The notes beneath the pieces were generated by a model, which worked only from the letters and a program-made list of their open reading frames with translations, ran no database searches and was not told the origin of the DNA. This document shows, in pieces, positions 7,095 to 13,771 of a stretch of DNA of 23,514 nucleotides (the stretch's first letter is position 1; every line of letters starts with the position of its first letter). This stretch comes from Micavibrio_A sp040381535 (GTDB taxonomy: Bacteria > Pseudomonadota > Alphaproteobacteria > Micavibrionales > Micavibrionaceae). The stretch spans positions 1-23,514 of the forward strand of contig JBEIHF010000027.1 in NCBI GenBank assembly GCA_040381535.1. The letters run 5' to 3'. The translations under genes were made by a program, and so were the position numbers.

Positions 7095-7137
7095 CTATCG
7101 GCTCGACACGCGCGTAGCGCGGGGGTGACGACGATAG
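7095..7137 (-). repeat. 43-base imperfect palindrome in the ffh leader
   Basis: Outer arms CTATCG (7095-7100) and CGATAG (7132-7137) pair. Next TCGACAC pairs with GTGACGA with one mismatch, and the centre CGCGC-GTA-GCGCG is a perfect 5-bp stem. The result is one long hairpin ending about 20 bases upstream of the ffh ATG. The size and CCCCCGCGC core resemble a REP-like element, but it may instead be an ffh leader structure. Confidence 0.6.
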
Positions 7138-7144
7138 ACAAAAC

Positions 7145-7225
7145 AAACTGGCCCCAGTGCGCGTAACTTCGCGGGCTGGGGTGTATCCTTGGACACGGCG
7201 TAATTACCGATCATAGGAGATGCTA
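7145..7225 (-). ncRNA. candidate small RNA, about 80 nt, upstream of ffh
   Basis: A promoter-like pair (7261-7232) points into a stretch with no ORF that ends in a strong hairpin followed by a T-rich tract (near 7151-7141). The implied transcript begins near 7225 and is about 80 nt. Inside it, GTGTCC and GGATACAC can form a second small hairpin just before the terminator stem. I do not recognise a family: the signal recognition particle RNA core (GGAAGCAGCC-type apical segment) is absent, as are RNase P, tmRNA and tRNA signatures. The alternative is that the promoter serves the ffh operon and the hairpin is an attenuator or leader. Confidence 0.35.
7152..7181 (-). terminator. hairpin with T-rich tail ending the candidate sRNA
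   Basis: CCCCAG (7152-7157) pairs with CTGGGG (7176-7181) and CGCG (7160-7163) with CGCG (7170-7173) around the loop TAACTT, with a two-base internal mismatch. In the minus direction the sequence continues CC-A-G-TTTGTTTTG, an interrupted T tract. Confidence 0.5.
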
Positions 7226-7231
7226 GGGCAG

Positions 7232-7261
7232 GTTATAGGGCGGGAACACGCCGTCTGTCAA
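7232..7261 (-). promoter_or_regulatory. strong sigma-70-like promoter facing ffh
   Basis: On the minus strand TTGACA (7261-7256) is followed after 18 bases by TATAAC (7237-7232). This is the best -35/-10 pair I found in the window. The -35 overlaps the TGA stop (7260-7258) of the degraded gene upstream. It would drive the candidate small RNA and possibly ffh by readthrough. Confidence 0.55.
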
Positions 7262-7510
7262 GCTTCCGGGGCGTCTTCCGAGGCCAGCTCCATCACCAGA
7301 AAATTGGTCTGGGATGTAATGATGTTTAACTGTGGGTTTTCTGCGCTGACCATAGGGGTGTCATTGTCCTGCTCGGCTATCCGGATAGGCTCATAACCCA
7401 GCAAAGCCTCGTGGAGGGAGGGTGTATGGGCGCCATTCTTCCTGACCCCGTTCTTACGAAGGGCCTAGAGGGTGTTCTCCGGAAATCTGAAACTTTGTCG
7501 CATGATACAT
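7258..7510 (-). pseudogene. degraded small gene with an in-frame amber codon
   Basis: From 7464 down to the TGA at 7258 the minus strand reads as a protein-like frame of 68 residues (LRKNGVRKNG, LHEALLGYEPIRIAEQ, LNIITSQTNFLVMEL, ending E-D-A-P-E-A) with no good start. Extending the same frame upstream reaches an ATG at 7503 but crosses a TAG at 7467-7465. A different frame has a better start, ATG at 7510-7508 with AGGA nine bases before it, reading MYHATKFQISGEHPLGPS then a stop; a frame change near 7460 would join it to the long part. Either a nonsense mutation or a frameshift therefore breaks a gene of about 80 codons. I do not recognise the family. Translation from the internal Met of D-T-P-M-V-S would give only about 40 residues. 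Confidence 0.45.
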
Positions 7511-7556
7511 ATCTAACGTTCCTATACGGCTAAAGTTCGTTCGAAATCGTGGGAAA

Positions 7557-7586
7557 TTGTGACATTTTGTTAGACATAACCATAAA
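7557..7586 (+). promoter_or_regulatory. possible promoter of the 7624 gene
   Basis: TTGTGA (7557-7562), 18 bases, then CATAAA (7581-7586) in an A/T-rich stretch 38 bases upstream of the ATG at 7624. Both hexamers are partial matches. Confidence 0.25.
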
Positions 7587-7623
7587 AATTGCCTTGGAAG
7601 GGTGAGTTTTAAAGGAAATCAGC

Positions 7624-8235
7624 ATGAACCCATCCCTGACCGAACAATTTCCCGACAAAGACACAGTATATGTAGCGGGTAACAGTTATGCCGTCCTAAG
7701 GCAGGACCACAAGTATCTGAAGCAATTGTTCGCGACCGGCATTTCCCCGAACAGCACCGTACTGGGTGTTTTAAGCCGCGCCACCGCAACCAATGTCGCC
7801 GGCATTCTGATTATGGAGGCGCCGATCGGTGCTTTTAATGACAAAAAGCTGGTGGAAGAGGCGCGTGCTTCGTTCGAGGCTTTTCATACGGCTTTGGTTA
7901 AAGAGAGCGGTCATGCCCGTTTTTATGAATGCGTCCTCTACGGACCCCATGTCTATCCGGATGCGTTCGATAAATCTACCAAACCGCCTGAATACGCCTC
8001 CGCACTGCTGTATCAGACGATTTCTCGCAGGATTCAATCGACTCCCCAGTTTTACCCGCCGCGTTTGGGCGATACGGACGCCCCGCCGTACGAACTGCTT
8101 ATAAACGCCCAGAAGGCCACCTTCTTGGACGGGCCTGTTACTGAATCCGCCGTTGCTGATTTCGGGTTTAGAATGATCGGCTCCGTCGGTATGGGTGACC
8201 CGCGCTATACAGGGCTTGGCGTACACATAAAATAG
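7624..8235 (+). CDS. hypothetical protein, 203 residues, upstream of dapF
   Basis: A soluble-looking protein with no signal peptide or membrane segment and no family that I recognise. AAAGGA lies about eight bases before the ATG, making the start convincing. The sequence has a central helical region (KKLVEEARASFEAFHTALVK, about 74-93) and a Pro/Tyr-rich region (FYPPRLGDTDAPPYELLIN), with scattered hydrophobic strands, so a folded alpha/beta domain is likely. It ends 15 bases before dapF, which has no visible SD of its own. The two genes may therefore be co-transcribed, with dapF translated by reinitiation. No catalytic motif is apparent. Confidence 0.75.
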   Translation: MNPSLTEQFPDKDTVYVAGNSYAVLRQDHKYLKQLFATGISPNSTVLGVLSRATATNVAGILIMEAPIGAFNDKKLVEEARASFEAFHTALVKESGHARFYECVLYGPHVYPDAFDKSTKPPEYASALLYQTISRRIQSTPQFYPPRLGDTDAPPYELLINAQKATFLDGPVTESAVADFGFRMIGSVGMGDPRYTGLGVHIK

Positions 8236-8250
8236 CTTTATCTTCCTTTC

Positions 8251-9057
8251 ATGGAATTTCTGAAGATGCACGGTCTGGGCAACGACTTTGTCATTTTTGA
8301 CGCCCGCAAGACCCCTCTGAAACTCGGTCCCGAGCGCGTACGGTCCATCGCCGACCGCCATCGCGGGGTGGGTTGCGACCAGCTCATCATCATGGAAACC
8401 CCCACCGATACGAATGCATCCGTATTCATGCGGATCTATAATCCCAACGGGTCGGAATCAGGTGCCTGTGGCAATGCCACCCGTTGTATAGCTCATCTGA
8501 TTTCTGAAGAAACGGGGGTAAATGTATGTGTTGTGCAGACAATTGCCGGTCTTCTGTACTGTACGCTTATGGAAAACGACCAAATTACTGTTGATATGGG
8601 CGCTCCTCTTATGAAATGGTATGAAGTTCCTCTTTCAACTAATTGTAATACATTGAATTTGCCGATTTATGGGAGCCCTGTTGCGGTCTCTATGGGCAAC
8701 CCGCATTGTGTATTTTTCTGTGAAGATACGGACGCGATTGCTGTGGATATATTGGGCCCAAAAGTAGAACGAAACGGACTGTTTCCGGAGCGCACGAATG
8801 TTGAATACGTGAGTATGCTAGGGCCCGACCACCTCAGGATGCGGGTTTGGGAGCGTGGTGCTGGCCAAACGCAGGCCTGCGGAACGGGCGCCTGCGCCGC
8901 CGCCGTAGCCGCCATCCGCCGCGGCTTAACAGGACGGAACGTACGGGTCACGCTCGATGGCGGGGACCTTTTTATCGAATGGCGGGAAAGCGATGGGCAC
9001 GTACTTATGACGGGGCCGGTTGTCTACAGCTTCAAAGGGGACATATCACTAGTATGA
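8251..9057 (+). CDS. dapF: diaminopimelate epimerase
   Basis: DapF interconverts LL- and meso-diaminopimelate without a cofactor, supplying the peptidoglycan cross-link residue and the lysine precursor. The 268-residue protein has both catalytic cysteines: Cys73 in SGACGNATRC and Cys210 in TQACGTGACAA. Other signatures are MHGLGNDFV (6-14), GCDQLI, YNPNGSES and MGNPHCV. The two halves are the usual pseudo-symmetric domains. The ATG matches the family start, but the upstream sequence TTCCTTTC gives no SD. The end overlaps the following lipoprotein start by four bases (ATGA). dapF lying just upstream of mtaB and ftsY is a common alphaproteobacterial arrangement. Confidence 0.98.
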   Translation: MEFLKMHGLGNDFVIFDARKTPLKLGPERVRSIADRHRGVGCDQLIIMETPTDTNASVFMRIYNPNGSESGACGNATRCIAHLISEETGVNVCVVQTIAGLLYCTLMENDQITVDMGAPLMKWYEVPLSTNCNTLNLPIYGSPVAVSMGNPHCVFFCEDTDAIAVDILGPKVERNGLFPERTNVEYVSMLGPDHLRMRVWERGAGQTQACGTGACAAAVAAIRRGLTGRNVRVTLDGGDLFIEWRESDGHVLMTGPVVYSFKGDISLV

Positions 9058-9410
9058 GGTATCTGACCGTTCTTGCTGTTTTGGGGCTTGCCGCCTGCGC
9101 ATCACCCACCTTCCAGATGACGCCCGATCAGGTGCGTGCGATGGATGACACCCAGCTTTGCAGCTACAAGAACAATTACCGCGCCGAGACCAAGCTGGAG
9201 GCCGAAGTAGCCAGAAGGGGTCTTAATTGCGACCGCTATCACCAGGAATGCCTTAGACGGGGCAATAAACCCGGTACGGAAGCCATGGATTTCTGCATGG
9301 ACATCCTCCGCCAGAACAAAAGGCTCCGTTACGAGCAGGATTTCGATGATTTCGGCTATTGGGGCCGTGGCCGCAGCGGCTTCCGTACGGGGGTCGGCTT
9401 CGGCTTTTAA
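9054..9410 (+). CDS. small cysteine-containing lipoprotein
   Basis: The ATG overlaps the dapF TGA in an ATGA junction, so translation is probably coupled. The 118-residue product starts with a signal sequence MRYLTVLAVLGLAAC. The lipobox is L-A-A-C with Cys15 as the lipidated residue, so it should be anchored in the membrane facing the periplasm. The mature part contains further cysteines (near 36, 59, 66 and 81), is rich in charged helices (for example AETKLEAEVARRG) and ends in a Gly/Phe/Arg-rich tail (WGRGRSGFRTGVGFGF). I do not recognise a family. The longer frame upstream lies inside dapF and is not used. Confidence 0.8.
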   Translation: MRYLTVLAVLGLAACASPTFQMTPDQVRAMDDTQLCSYKNNYRAETKLEAEVARRGLNCDRYHQECLRRGNKPGTEAMDFCMDILRQNKRLRYEQDFDDFGYWGRGRSGFRTGVGFGF

Positions 9411-9471
9411 TTATAGACATAATGCCTATTTTGGACTAATGTTGCCCCTCATAGGTGGTGAGTATAATAAT

Positions 9472-9672
9472 ATGTCAAAAGATACTTTTACGGCTGCAGA
9501 TACTTTTATGGCTGCTATTATAGGGGGTTTCGCGAGCTCTGCCACCATGGTTTTCTTTGTTTTGGTGAACCCCAATTACGACACGTTTAAATTAAGCCCA
9601 GCAGCCACCCACGTCGCAGGCCAGACCATTCCCGAATATCGCCCGCCGGCTTTGACAAACGATAGTCCTTGA
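9472..9672 (+). CDS. 66-residue single-span membrane protein
   Basis: The open frame begins earlier inside the lipoprotein gene, but the sensible start is the ATG at 9472, with GGTGAG nine bases upstream. The product is MSKDTFTAADTFMAAIIGG followed by a hydrophobic segment (about residues 13-36, ending V-F-F-V-L-V-N-P) and then a short hydrophilic tail containing Y-D-T-F-K-L and P-E-Y-R-P-P. One membrane span is predicted, with no signal cleavage site. The function is unknown. It lies between the lipoprotein and mtaB, 30 bases before the mtaB ATG, in the same direction. The tail has no cysteines and no motif that I can name. Confidence 0.6.
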   Translation: MSKDTFTAADTFMAAIIGGFASSATMVFFVLVNPNYDTFKLSPAATHVAGQTIPEYRPPALTNDSP

Positions 9673-9702
9673 TTGCGTAAGGCCAGCGCCGTATAGAGGC
9701 GT

Positions 9703-10956
9703 ATGACTTCCAAAGACCCTCAACTCGTCACCTTCGGCTGCCGCCTGAACACCTATGAATCCGAGGTGATGCGCGGCCATGCTAAAGCGGCGGGTTTGGA
9801 AGATGTCATCATTTTTAATACGTGCGCAGTAACAAAAGAGGCCGAAAGACAGGCAAAACAAGCCATTAGACGCGCAAAACGGGACAATCCTGCTGCAAAA
9901 ATCATTGTCACGGGCTGTTCTGCCCAGATTTCTCCCGAAAAATACGCCGAAATGCCTGAAGTTGATAAAATTATAGGCAATGATCTAAAATTAAAGCCCG
10001 AAACATGGATTTTTAAGGGTGAAGAACGGCTTTTGGTCAATGATATCATGTCCGTAAAGGAAACCGCCTCCCACCTCGTAGAAGGGTTCGAGGGGCGTGC
10101 ACGGGCCTTTATTCAGGTCCAAAATGGCTGTGACCACCGCTGTACGTTCTGCATTATCCCGTACGGACGCGGAAATTCCCGCTCCGTCGCCATAGGAGAA
10201 ATTGTCAATCAAGTCAGACTCTTAGTGGAGCAGGGGTATAAGGAAGTTGTCCTGACGGGGGTCGATATAACCTCGTACGGCGCCGATTTGCCGGGAACGC
10301 CGCCCTTGGGCCAGATGATCCGCCGCGTTCTGAATCTGGTTCCCGAGCTACCAAGGTTAAGACTGTCCTCATTGGACCCCGTAGAGATGGATGAGGATCT
10401 GTGGCGCCTGATCGCTGAAGAACTCCGCCTTATGCCCCACCTGCATATGAGCCTTCAGGCAGGGGATGACATGATTTTGAAACGGATGAAACGTCGCCAC
10501 CTCCGCGCCGATGCCATCGCCATGTGCGAACGGGCAAGATCGTACCGCCCTGATATGGCCTTCGGGGCAGACATCATTGCGGGCTTCCCGACCGAGACGG
10601 AAGACATGTTCCAAAACACTCTAAATATTGTGGACCAATGCGGGCTGACCTTCCTACATGTTTTCCCGTACTCGGAGCGCCCCGGCACCCCCGCAGCCAA
10701 GATGCCACAGGTTTTTCCAGAAGTACGTAAGGAACGTGCGGCACGTCTGCGGGAAAAGGGTAAGAAACAATTAACCGATTTCCTGAATTTTCACGTGAAA
10801 CAAAATAGGCAAGTCATTGTAGAAAAAGACAATTTTGGACATACAGAGCACTTTGCACCAGTACACCTGAATTGTACGTTTCCGGCAGGCTCACTCGTTT
10901 CCGTAAGTACAGTATCGGTTGGGGATAATTACCTGAACGCGGTCGCTAAAAACTAA
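9703..10956 (+). CDS. mtaB: tRNA threonylcarbamoyladenosine methylthiotransferase
   Basis: MtaB is a radical SAM enzyme that adds a methylthio group to t6A37 in ANN-decoding tRNAs, using two [4Fe-4S] clusters. The N-terminal cluster ligands are Cys13 (FGCRLNTYES), Cys41 (NTCAVT) and Cys72 (TGCSAQ). The radical SAM CX3CX2C is Cys143, Cys147 and Cys150 (CDHRCTFCIIPYGRG). The FGCRLN and NTCAVT forms favour MtaB over MiaB or RimO. The C-terminus carries a TRAM-like RNA-binding domain (about 355-417). The length is 417 residues. An AGAGG lies only three bases from the ATG, a short spacing, but the family start fits. The 3' end overlaps the convergent gene at 10946-11695 by 11 bases. Confidence 0.95.
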   Translation: MTSKDPQLVTFGCRLNTYESEVMRGHAKAAGLEDVIIFNTCAVTKEAERQAKQAIRRAKRDNPAAKIIVTGCSAQISPEKYAEMPEVDKIIGNDLKLKPETWIFKGEERLLVNDIMSVKETASHLVEGFEGRARAFIQVQNGCDHRCTFCIIPYGRGNSRSVAIGEIVNQVRLLVEQGYKEVVLTGVDITSYGADLPGTPPLGQMIRRVLNLVPELPRLRLSSLDPVEMDEDLWRLIAEELRLMPHLHMSLQAGDDMILKRMKRRHLRADAIAMCERARSYRPDMAFGADIIAGFPTETEDMFQNTLNIVDQCGLTFLHVFPYSERPGTPAAKMPQVFPEVRKERAARLREKGKKQLTDFLNFHVKQNRQVIVEKDNFGHTEHFAPVHLNCTFPAGSLVSVSTVSVGDNYLNAVAKN

Positions 10957-11695
10957 ATTTCACGTCTTCTTTGTAGGACTCAAAGGCTGCTTCCGCATAA
11001 CGTCCTGACTGTAAGCCTTCGGCAGACGTCTTATGTAGGACATGTGGCTTGAATAAAACGATCTGTCCGGCGGTGCTATCATAGAATTTGGCATCTGCCG
11101 GGATATCGCTATTCGGCAAGAAATTGCTTTTGCCCGATGCCCCCTTGGCATCGAAAGCGGTTCTATTCAGAAGAAGACGGATACCCGCATCGTTAAGGCT
11201 CACATGGGCGGTCAGTTCGCTACTGCCAGGGTCGGAACTGTAATGGTGGTGGTAGATCACGGTCGAAGAGGAAGACTCGCTGATGTTTTGGCCGGGAGTC
11301 TGTCTGAAGGGGCGACCTTTGGCCGTGGGCTTATCCGTTAATGTGGACACCAGCCCTGTAACTGCGCGGAAATTATCCCACATCAGTGAGGGCGCTTGGG
11401 CGCGGGCGGCGTTCATAAATTCCTCATTTTCCACTTTAAGGCTCACAGGTTCGCCGTGCTTATCCAGAACGACCTCGCGGATGACGCTTCTCTTATAGCC
11501 TCCGGTGGCGTTTTTCCAGCTATCCAGCGCTTTGGGGTCGTTGAACATGGCCAAATGCGCGTCGCGCAGTGCGGGGCGGTCCCAAATAACAATGTTCACA
11601 TCCTGGCGGGCACCCAGAGCCAGCGCTTGCTCGTATTCACGGACCAGCCACGCGGAGGGGGAGCCATTATATTGCTTAGGTTCAAACGCATCCAT
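10946..11695 (-). CDS. DUF1826-like protein, convergent with mtaB
   Basis: A 249-residue cytosolic-looking protein. Two features resemble the DUF1826 family by memory: an N-terminal DVNIVIWDRP (32-41) and a C-terminal half with an H-x-S-L-N-D-x-x-I-R-L-L-L segment (164-176) followed by GQIVLFKP (210-217) and His218/His221 (HVLHKTSAEG). The spaced histidines suggest a cupin or 2-oxoglutarate-oxygenase-type fold, but I cannot align it firmly. A run of three histidines occurs at 149-151. I see no clear SD before the ATG. The gene lies opposite to both neighbours, between mtaB and ftsY, which are adjacent in many alphaproteobacteria, so it looks like an insertion. Its stop lies inside the mtaB coding region. 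Confidence 0.7.
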   Translation of the reverse strand: MDAFEPKQYNGSPSAWLVREYEQALALGARQDVNIVIWDRPALRDAHLAMFNDPKALDSWKNATGGYKRSVIREVVLDKHGEPVSLKVENEEFMNAARAQAPSLMWDNFRAVTGLVSTLTDKPTAKGRPFRQTPGQNISESSSSTVIYHHHYSSDPGSSELTAHVSLNDAGIRLLLNRTAFDAKGASGKSNFLPNSDIPADAKFYDSTAGQIVLFKPHVLHKTSAEGLQSGRYAEAAFESYKEDVKFSF

Positions 11696-11722
11696 GGCCG
11701 ATTGGTTAGCAAAGAAAAAAAG

Positions 11723-11750
11723 TTATGTCAATTATTTTAAGAGGTATAAT
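11723..11750 (+). promoter_or_regulatory. possible ftsY promoter
   Basis: A perfect -10 hexamer TATAAT (11745-11750) lies in the gap between the DUF1826-like gene and ftsY. The -35 region is weak (TTATGT, 16 bases upstream). Transcription would give a leader of about 70 bases before the ftsY ATG. On the opposite strand a TTGACA (11732-11727) could serve the DUF1826-like gene, but its -10 is poor. Confidence 0.35.
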
Positions 11751-11826
11751 ACCAAAAATCCCCCGTGCCGTGGTACAAGGTGTTAAATGTATATCAATTT
11801 ACCACACAAATAATTTGGCGATTACC

Positions 11827-13005
11827 ATGGTTTTCTGGCGTAAGCAAAAGAATGAAGGGCAGCAGGAGCGCGACAACAAGTTTCTGCATCATCCGCGCGA
11901 ACCGCAACTGGAGCCGACGGAAGACGACACGGACATAGATTCCGAATTCGCGCAATTCGCGCACCATGAACTTGCGCCGACCGAAACCGAAATACTCGAA
12001 GATCTGCAAATCACACCGACACCCCGGCACACGCCGACCGAAGATGCGATAGAGGCGAGTGAACTTGCCGACCACACGCAAGAGGGCGGTTGGCTTTCGC
12101 GTTTGAGCAGCGGTCTTTCAAAGTCTACCGGGCGTTTGGGGCAGGGCATTTCCGAAATCTTCACCAAACGAAAACTGGACGCCGAAAGCTTGCAGGATCT
12201 GGAAGATCTTTTGATCTCCGCAGACCTTGGGCCGAAAACAGCAGCGAAAATCGTCGCGGAATTTTCATCGAAGAAATTTGAAAAGGATATCGAACCGCAT
12301 GAGGTTCGCCGTGAAATGGCGATCATCGTCAGCGCTATGCTGGACGGCGTCACCAAGCCGCTGGAAATCACCAAACCGGCCAACGGCCCTTTCGTCATTA
12401 TAGTGTGCGGTGTCAACGGCGCGGGCAAAACCACGACCATCGGCAAACTCGCTTATCAATGGCATATCAAAGAACATCGTAACGTCATGATCGCCGCGGC
12501 AGACACATTCCGCGCCGCCGCGGTAAACCAACTTGATGTCTGGGCGCAACGCGCGCATGTGCGGCTGTTCAAAAAGGATATCGGGGCGGATGCCGCCGCC
12601 GTTGCATTCGAAGCTTATGAAAAGGCTAAAAAGGAAAATGTCGAGATATTGATGATCGACACGGCGGGAAGGCTGCAAAACAAATCGAACCTTATGGCGG
12701 AACTGGAAAAGATTTTGCGCGTTCTCAAAAAGCAGGATGAAAATATCCCGCACGCAGTTTTGCTCGTACTCGATGCCACCACGGGCCAGAACGCACATTC
12801 ACAGGTTAAGATATTTAAAGAGGCAGTCAATCTTACGGGCCTCATCGTTACGAAACTGGATGGTTCTTCCAAAGGCGGCGTGGTCGTAAGCCTCGCGCAA
12901 GAATTCGGGTTGCCCATTCACGCGATCGGTGTGGGTGAGGCGATAGAAGATTTAAGCCGTTTCGAAGCCAATGACTTCGCGCGGGCATTGATGGGGGTTC
13001 AATGA
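11827..13005 (+). CDS. ftsY: signal recognition particle receptor FtsY
   Basis: FtsY is the membrane-associated GTPase that receives the Ffh-ribosome complex. The 392-residue protein has a short acidic A region (about 10-85, rich in Glu, Asp, Pro and Thr), then the N domain (about 85-185) and the G domain with GVNGAGKTTT (195-204), DTFRAAA (226-232), DTAGR (278-282) and TKLDGSSKGG (342-351). The open frame extends 34 codons further upstream, but that part is unlike FtsY; MVFWRK at 11827 matches the family start, though no good SD is visible. The stop overlaps the next ORF by four bases (ATGA). Its partner Ffh is encoded at 5527-7074 on the other strand. Confidence 0.97.
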   Translation: MVFWRKQKNEGQQERDNKFLHHPREPQLEPTEDDTDIDSEFAQFAHHELAPTETEILEDLQITPTPRHTPTEDAIEASELADHTQEGGWLSRLSSGLSKSTGRLGQGISEIFTKRKLDAESLQDLEDLLISADLGPKTAAKIVAEFSSKKFEKDIEPHEVRREMAIIVSAMLDGVTKPLEITKPANGPFVIIVCGVNGAGKTTTIGKLAYQWHIKEHRNVMIAAADTFRAAAVNQLDVWAQRAHVRLFKKDIGADAAAVAFEAYEKAKKENVEILMIDTAGRLQNKSNLMAELEKILRVLKKQDENIPHAVLLVLDATTGQNAHSQVKIFKEAVNLTGLIVTKLDGSSKGGVVVSLAQEFGLPIHAIGVGEAIEDLSRFEANDFARALMGVQ

Positions 13006-13202
13006 AAAAAAGAGAAAAAATATTACCTATGACGCGCGACAACAAGATCAGGGAATTAAACAAGGAGTTGGGCGACGCGCAAAACGCTGTACGGGCGGAA
13101 AATAAACTTCAATTCAGCCCTAACGGAGCTGTTCTGAGGGATGTCGTCTTCAAGCTGATCCGTAGGATCGAACATCTCAAGGCATCCATATACAAATCTT
13201 AA
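13002..13202 (+). CDS. 66-residue basic helical protein after ftsY
   Basis: The ATG overlaps the ftsY TGA (ATGA at 13002-13005) and GGGGG sits four bases before it, suggesting coupled translation. The product is charged and mostly helical (RDNKIRELNKELGDAQNAVR, then LRDVVFKLIRRIEHLKASI), with a coiled-coil-like heptad character. It has no Cys, signal peptide or membrane span. A second Met at codon 10 is an alternative start. I do not recognise a family. It is followed by an A/T-rich gap with a weak inverted repeat (13209-13235) and then a promoter for the next gene. Confidence 0.6.
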   Translation: MKKREKILPMTRDNKIRELNKELGDAQNAVRAENKLQFSPNGAVLRDVVFKLIRRIEHLKASIYKS

Positions 13203-13238
13203 AATTTCAATGACTTGTACAGCCTATCCGTCATTTTC

Positions 13239-13264
13239 TTGACAGTTTTATTATTATGTATAAT
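13239..13264 (+). promoter_or_regulatory. sigma-70-like promoter of the 13295 gene
   Basis: A perfect TTGACA (13239-13244) is followed by a perfect TATAAT (13259-13264), but the spacer is only 14 bases. A less perfect TAATTT two bases later gives a 16-base spacer. The region is very A/T-rich and lies 31 bases before the ATG at 13295. Confidence 0.5.
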
Positions 13265-13294
13265 TTAGTGCCGCTACAATAGTAAGAGAGTGTT

Positions 13295-13744
13295 ATGAGT
13301 GAATTTCAATTGCATGCTGAACCTGGTGTTAGTGCCGTCGAAGGCAAATTCGATCCCAAAGCGCTGGAAGGTAGAAAGATCCTCGGCTCTGATTGGATGC
13401 GTAGCGACATACCCTTGGTCAATTTCGAAGATGAAGTATTTATCGAAGGCGAGGAACTGCCCGCTGGAACGAAGGCAAAAGTTACGTCCGTCGGTGCCAC
13501 CGCTTGTTTGAGCAAAGATGAAAAATCCCCGATGCGTACTTTCAAGGATATGTTCATGGTAATGGCCACGAATACAGCAGGGGAATCTGTTCCTTTCGGC
13601 AAGCTTGGTGATGGTGGCAAAATTGTAATCAACCGCAAAGGCGAAGTCGTCGGCATTATCTGCGGCGGCGGACAGGATCCATCGGGCAAGCACCAGACGG
13701 TTTTAGTTCCTGCCGAGCAATTCAATGTAGGTATGCCCGCTTAA
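13295..13744 (+). CDS. small protein resembling the C-terminal half of a trypsin-fold protease
   Basis: A 149-residue protein with no signal peptide. Residues about 95-142 look like the end of a chymotrypsin-type domain: FGKLGDGGKIVINRKGEVVG, then IICGGG, then V-L-V-P-A-E-Q-F. In active proteases the equivalent motif is GDSGGxxV, with the nucleophile Ser third; here it is G105-D106-G107-G108, so the Ser is Gly. I see no clear catalytic His or Asp in the N-terminal half, which is also too short for a full first barrel. If the resemblance is real, the protein is a non-catalytic fragment or derivative. GAGAG lies four bases before the ATG and a promoter lies just upstream. It converges with the gene at 13760-14377. 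Confidence 0.65.
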   Translation: MSEFQLHAEPGVSAVEGKFDPKALEGRKILGSDWMRSDIPLVNFEDEVFIEGEELPAGTKAKVTSVGATACLSKDEKSPMRTFKDMFMVMATNTAGESVPFGKLGDGGKIVINRKGEVVGIICGGGQDPSGKHQTVLVPAEQFNVGMPA

Positions 13745-13754
13745 CGCATTACGT

Positions 13755-13771
13755 GAACCTTACGAAGGTTC
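13755..13771. terminator. perfect hairpin between convergent genes
   Basis: GAACCTT (13755-13761) and AAGGTTC (13765-13771) form a perfect 7-bp stem with a 3-base loop. It overlaps the stop codon of the minus-strand gene and begins 11 bases after the plus-strand stop. No T run follows on either strand, so it is not a classical intrinsic terminator; it could still mark transcript ends. Confidence 0.35.

Noticed and set aside
7142..7260. Signal recognition particle RNA next to ffh
   Set aside because: The conserved apical segment of the 4.5S-type RNA is not present on either strand.
7465..7467. The in-frame TAG as a pyrrolysine or recoded codon
   Set aside because: There is no supporting structure, tRNA or family evidence; ordinary gene decay is simpler.
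7530..7550. A GTTCGAAATC stretch resembling a tRNA T-loop
   Set aside because: No acceptor stem, anticodon arm or matching T stem surrounds it.
9442..9468. TTGCCC-N15-TATAAT as a promoter for the small membrane protein
   Set aside because: The -10 would end only three bases before the ATG at 9472, so the transcript would start at or inside the gene; the TATAAT is probably part of its A/T-rich leader.
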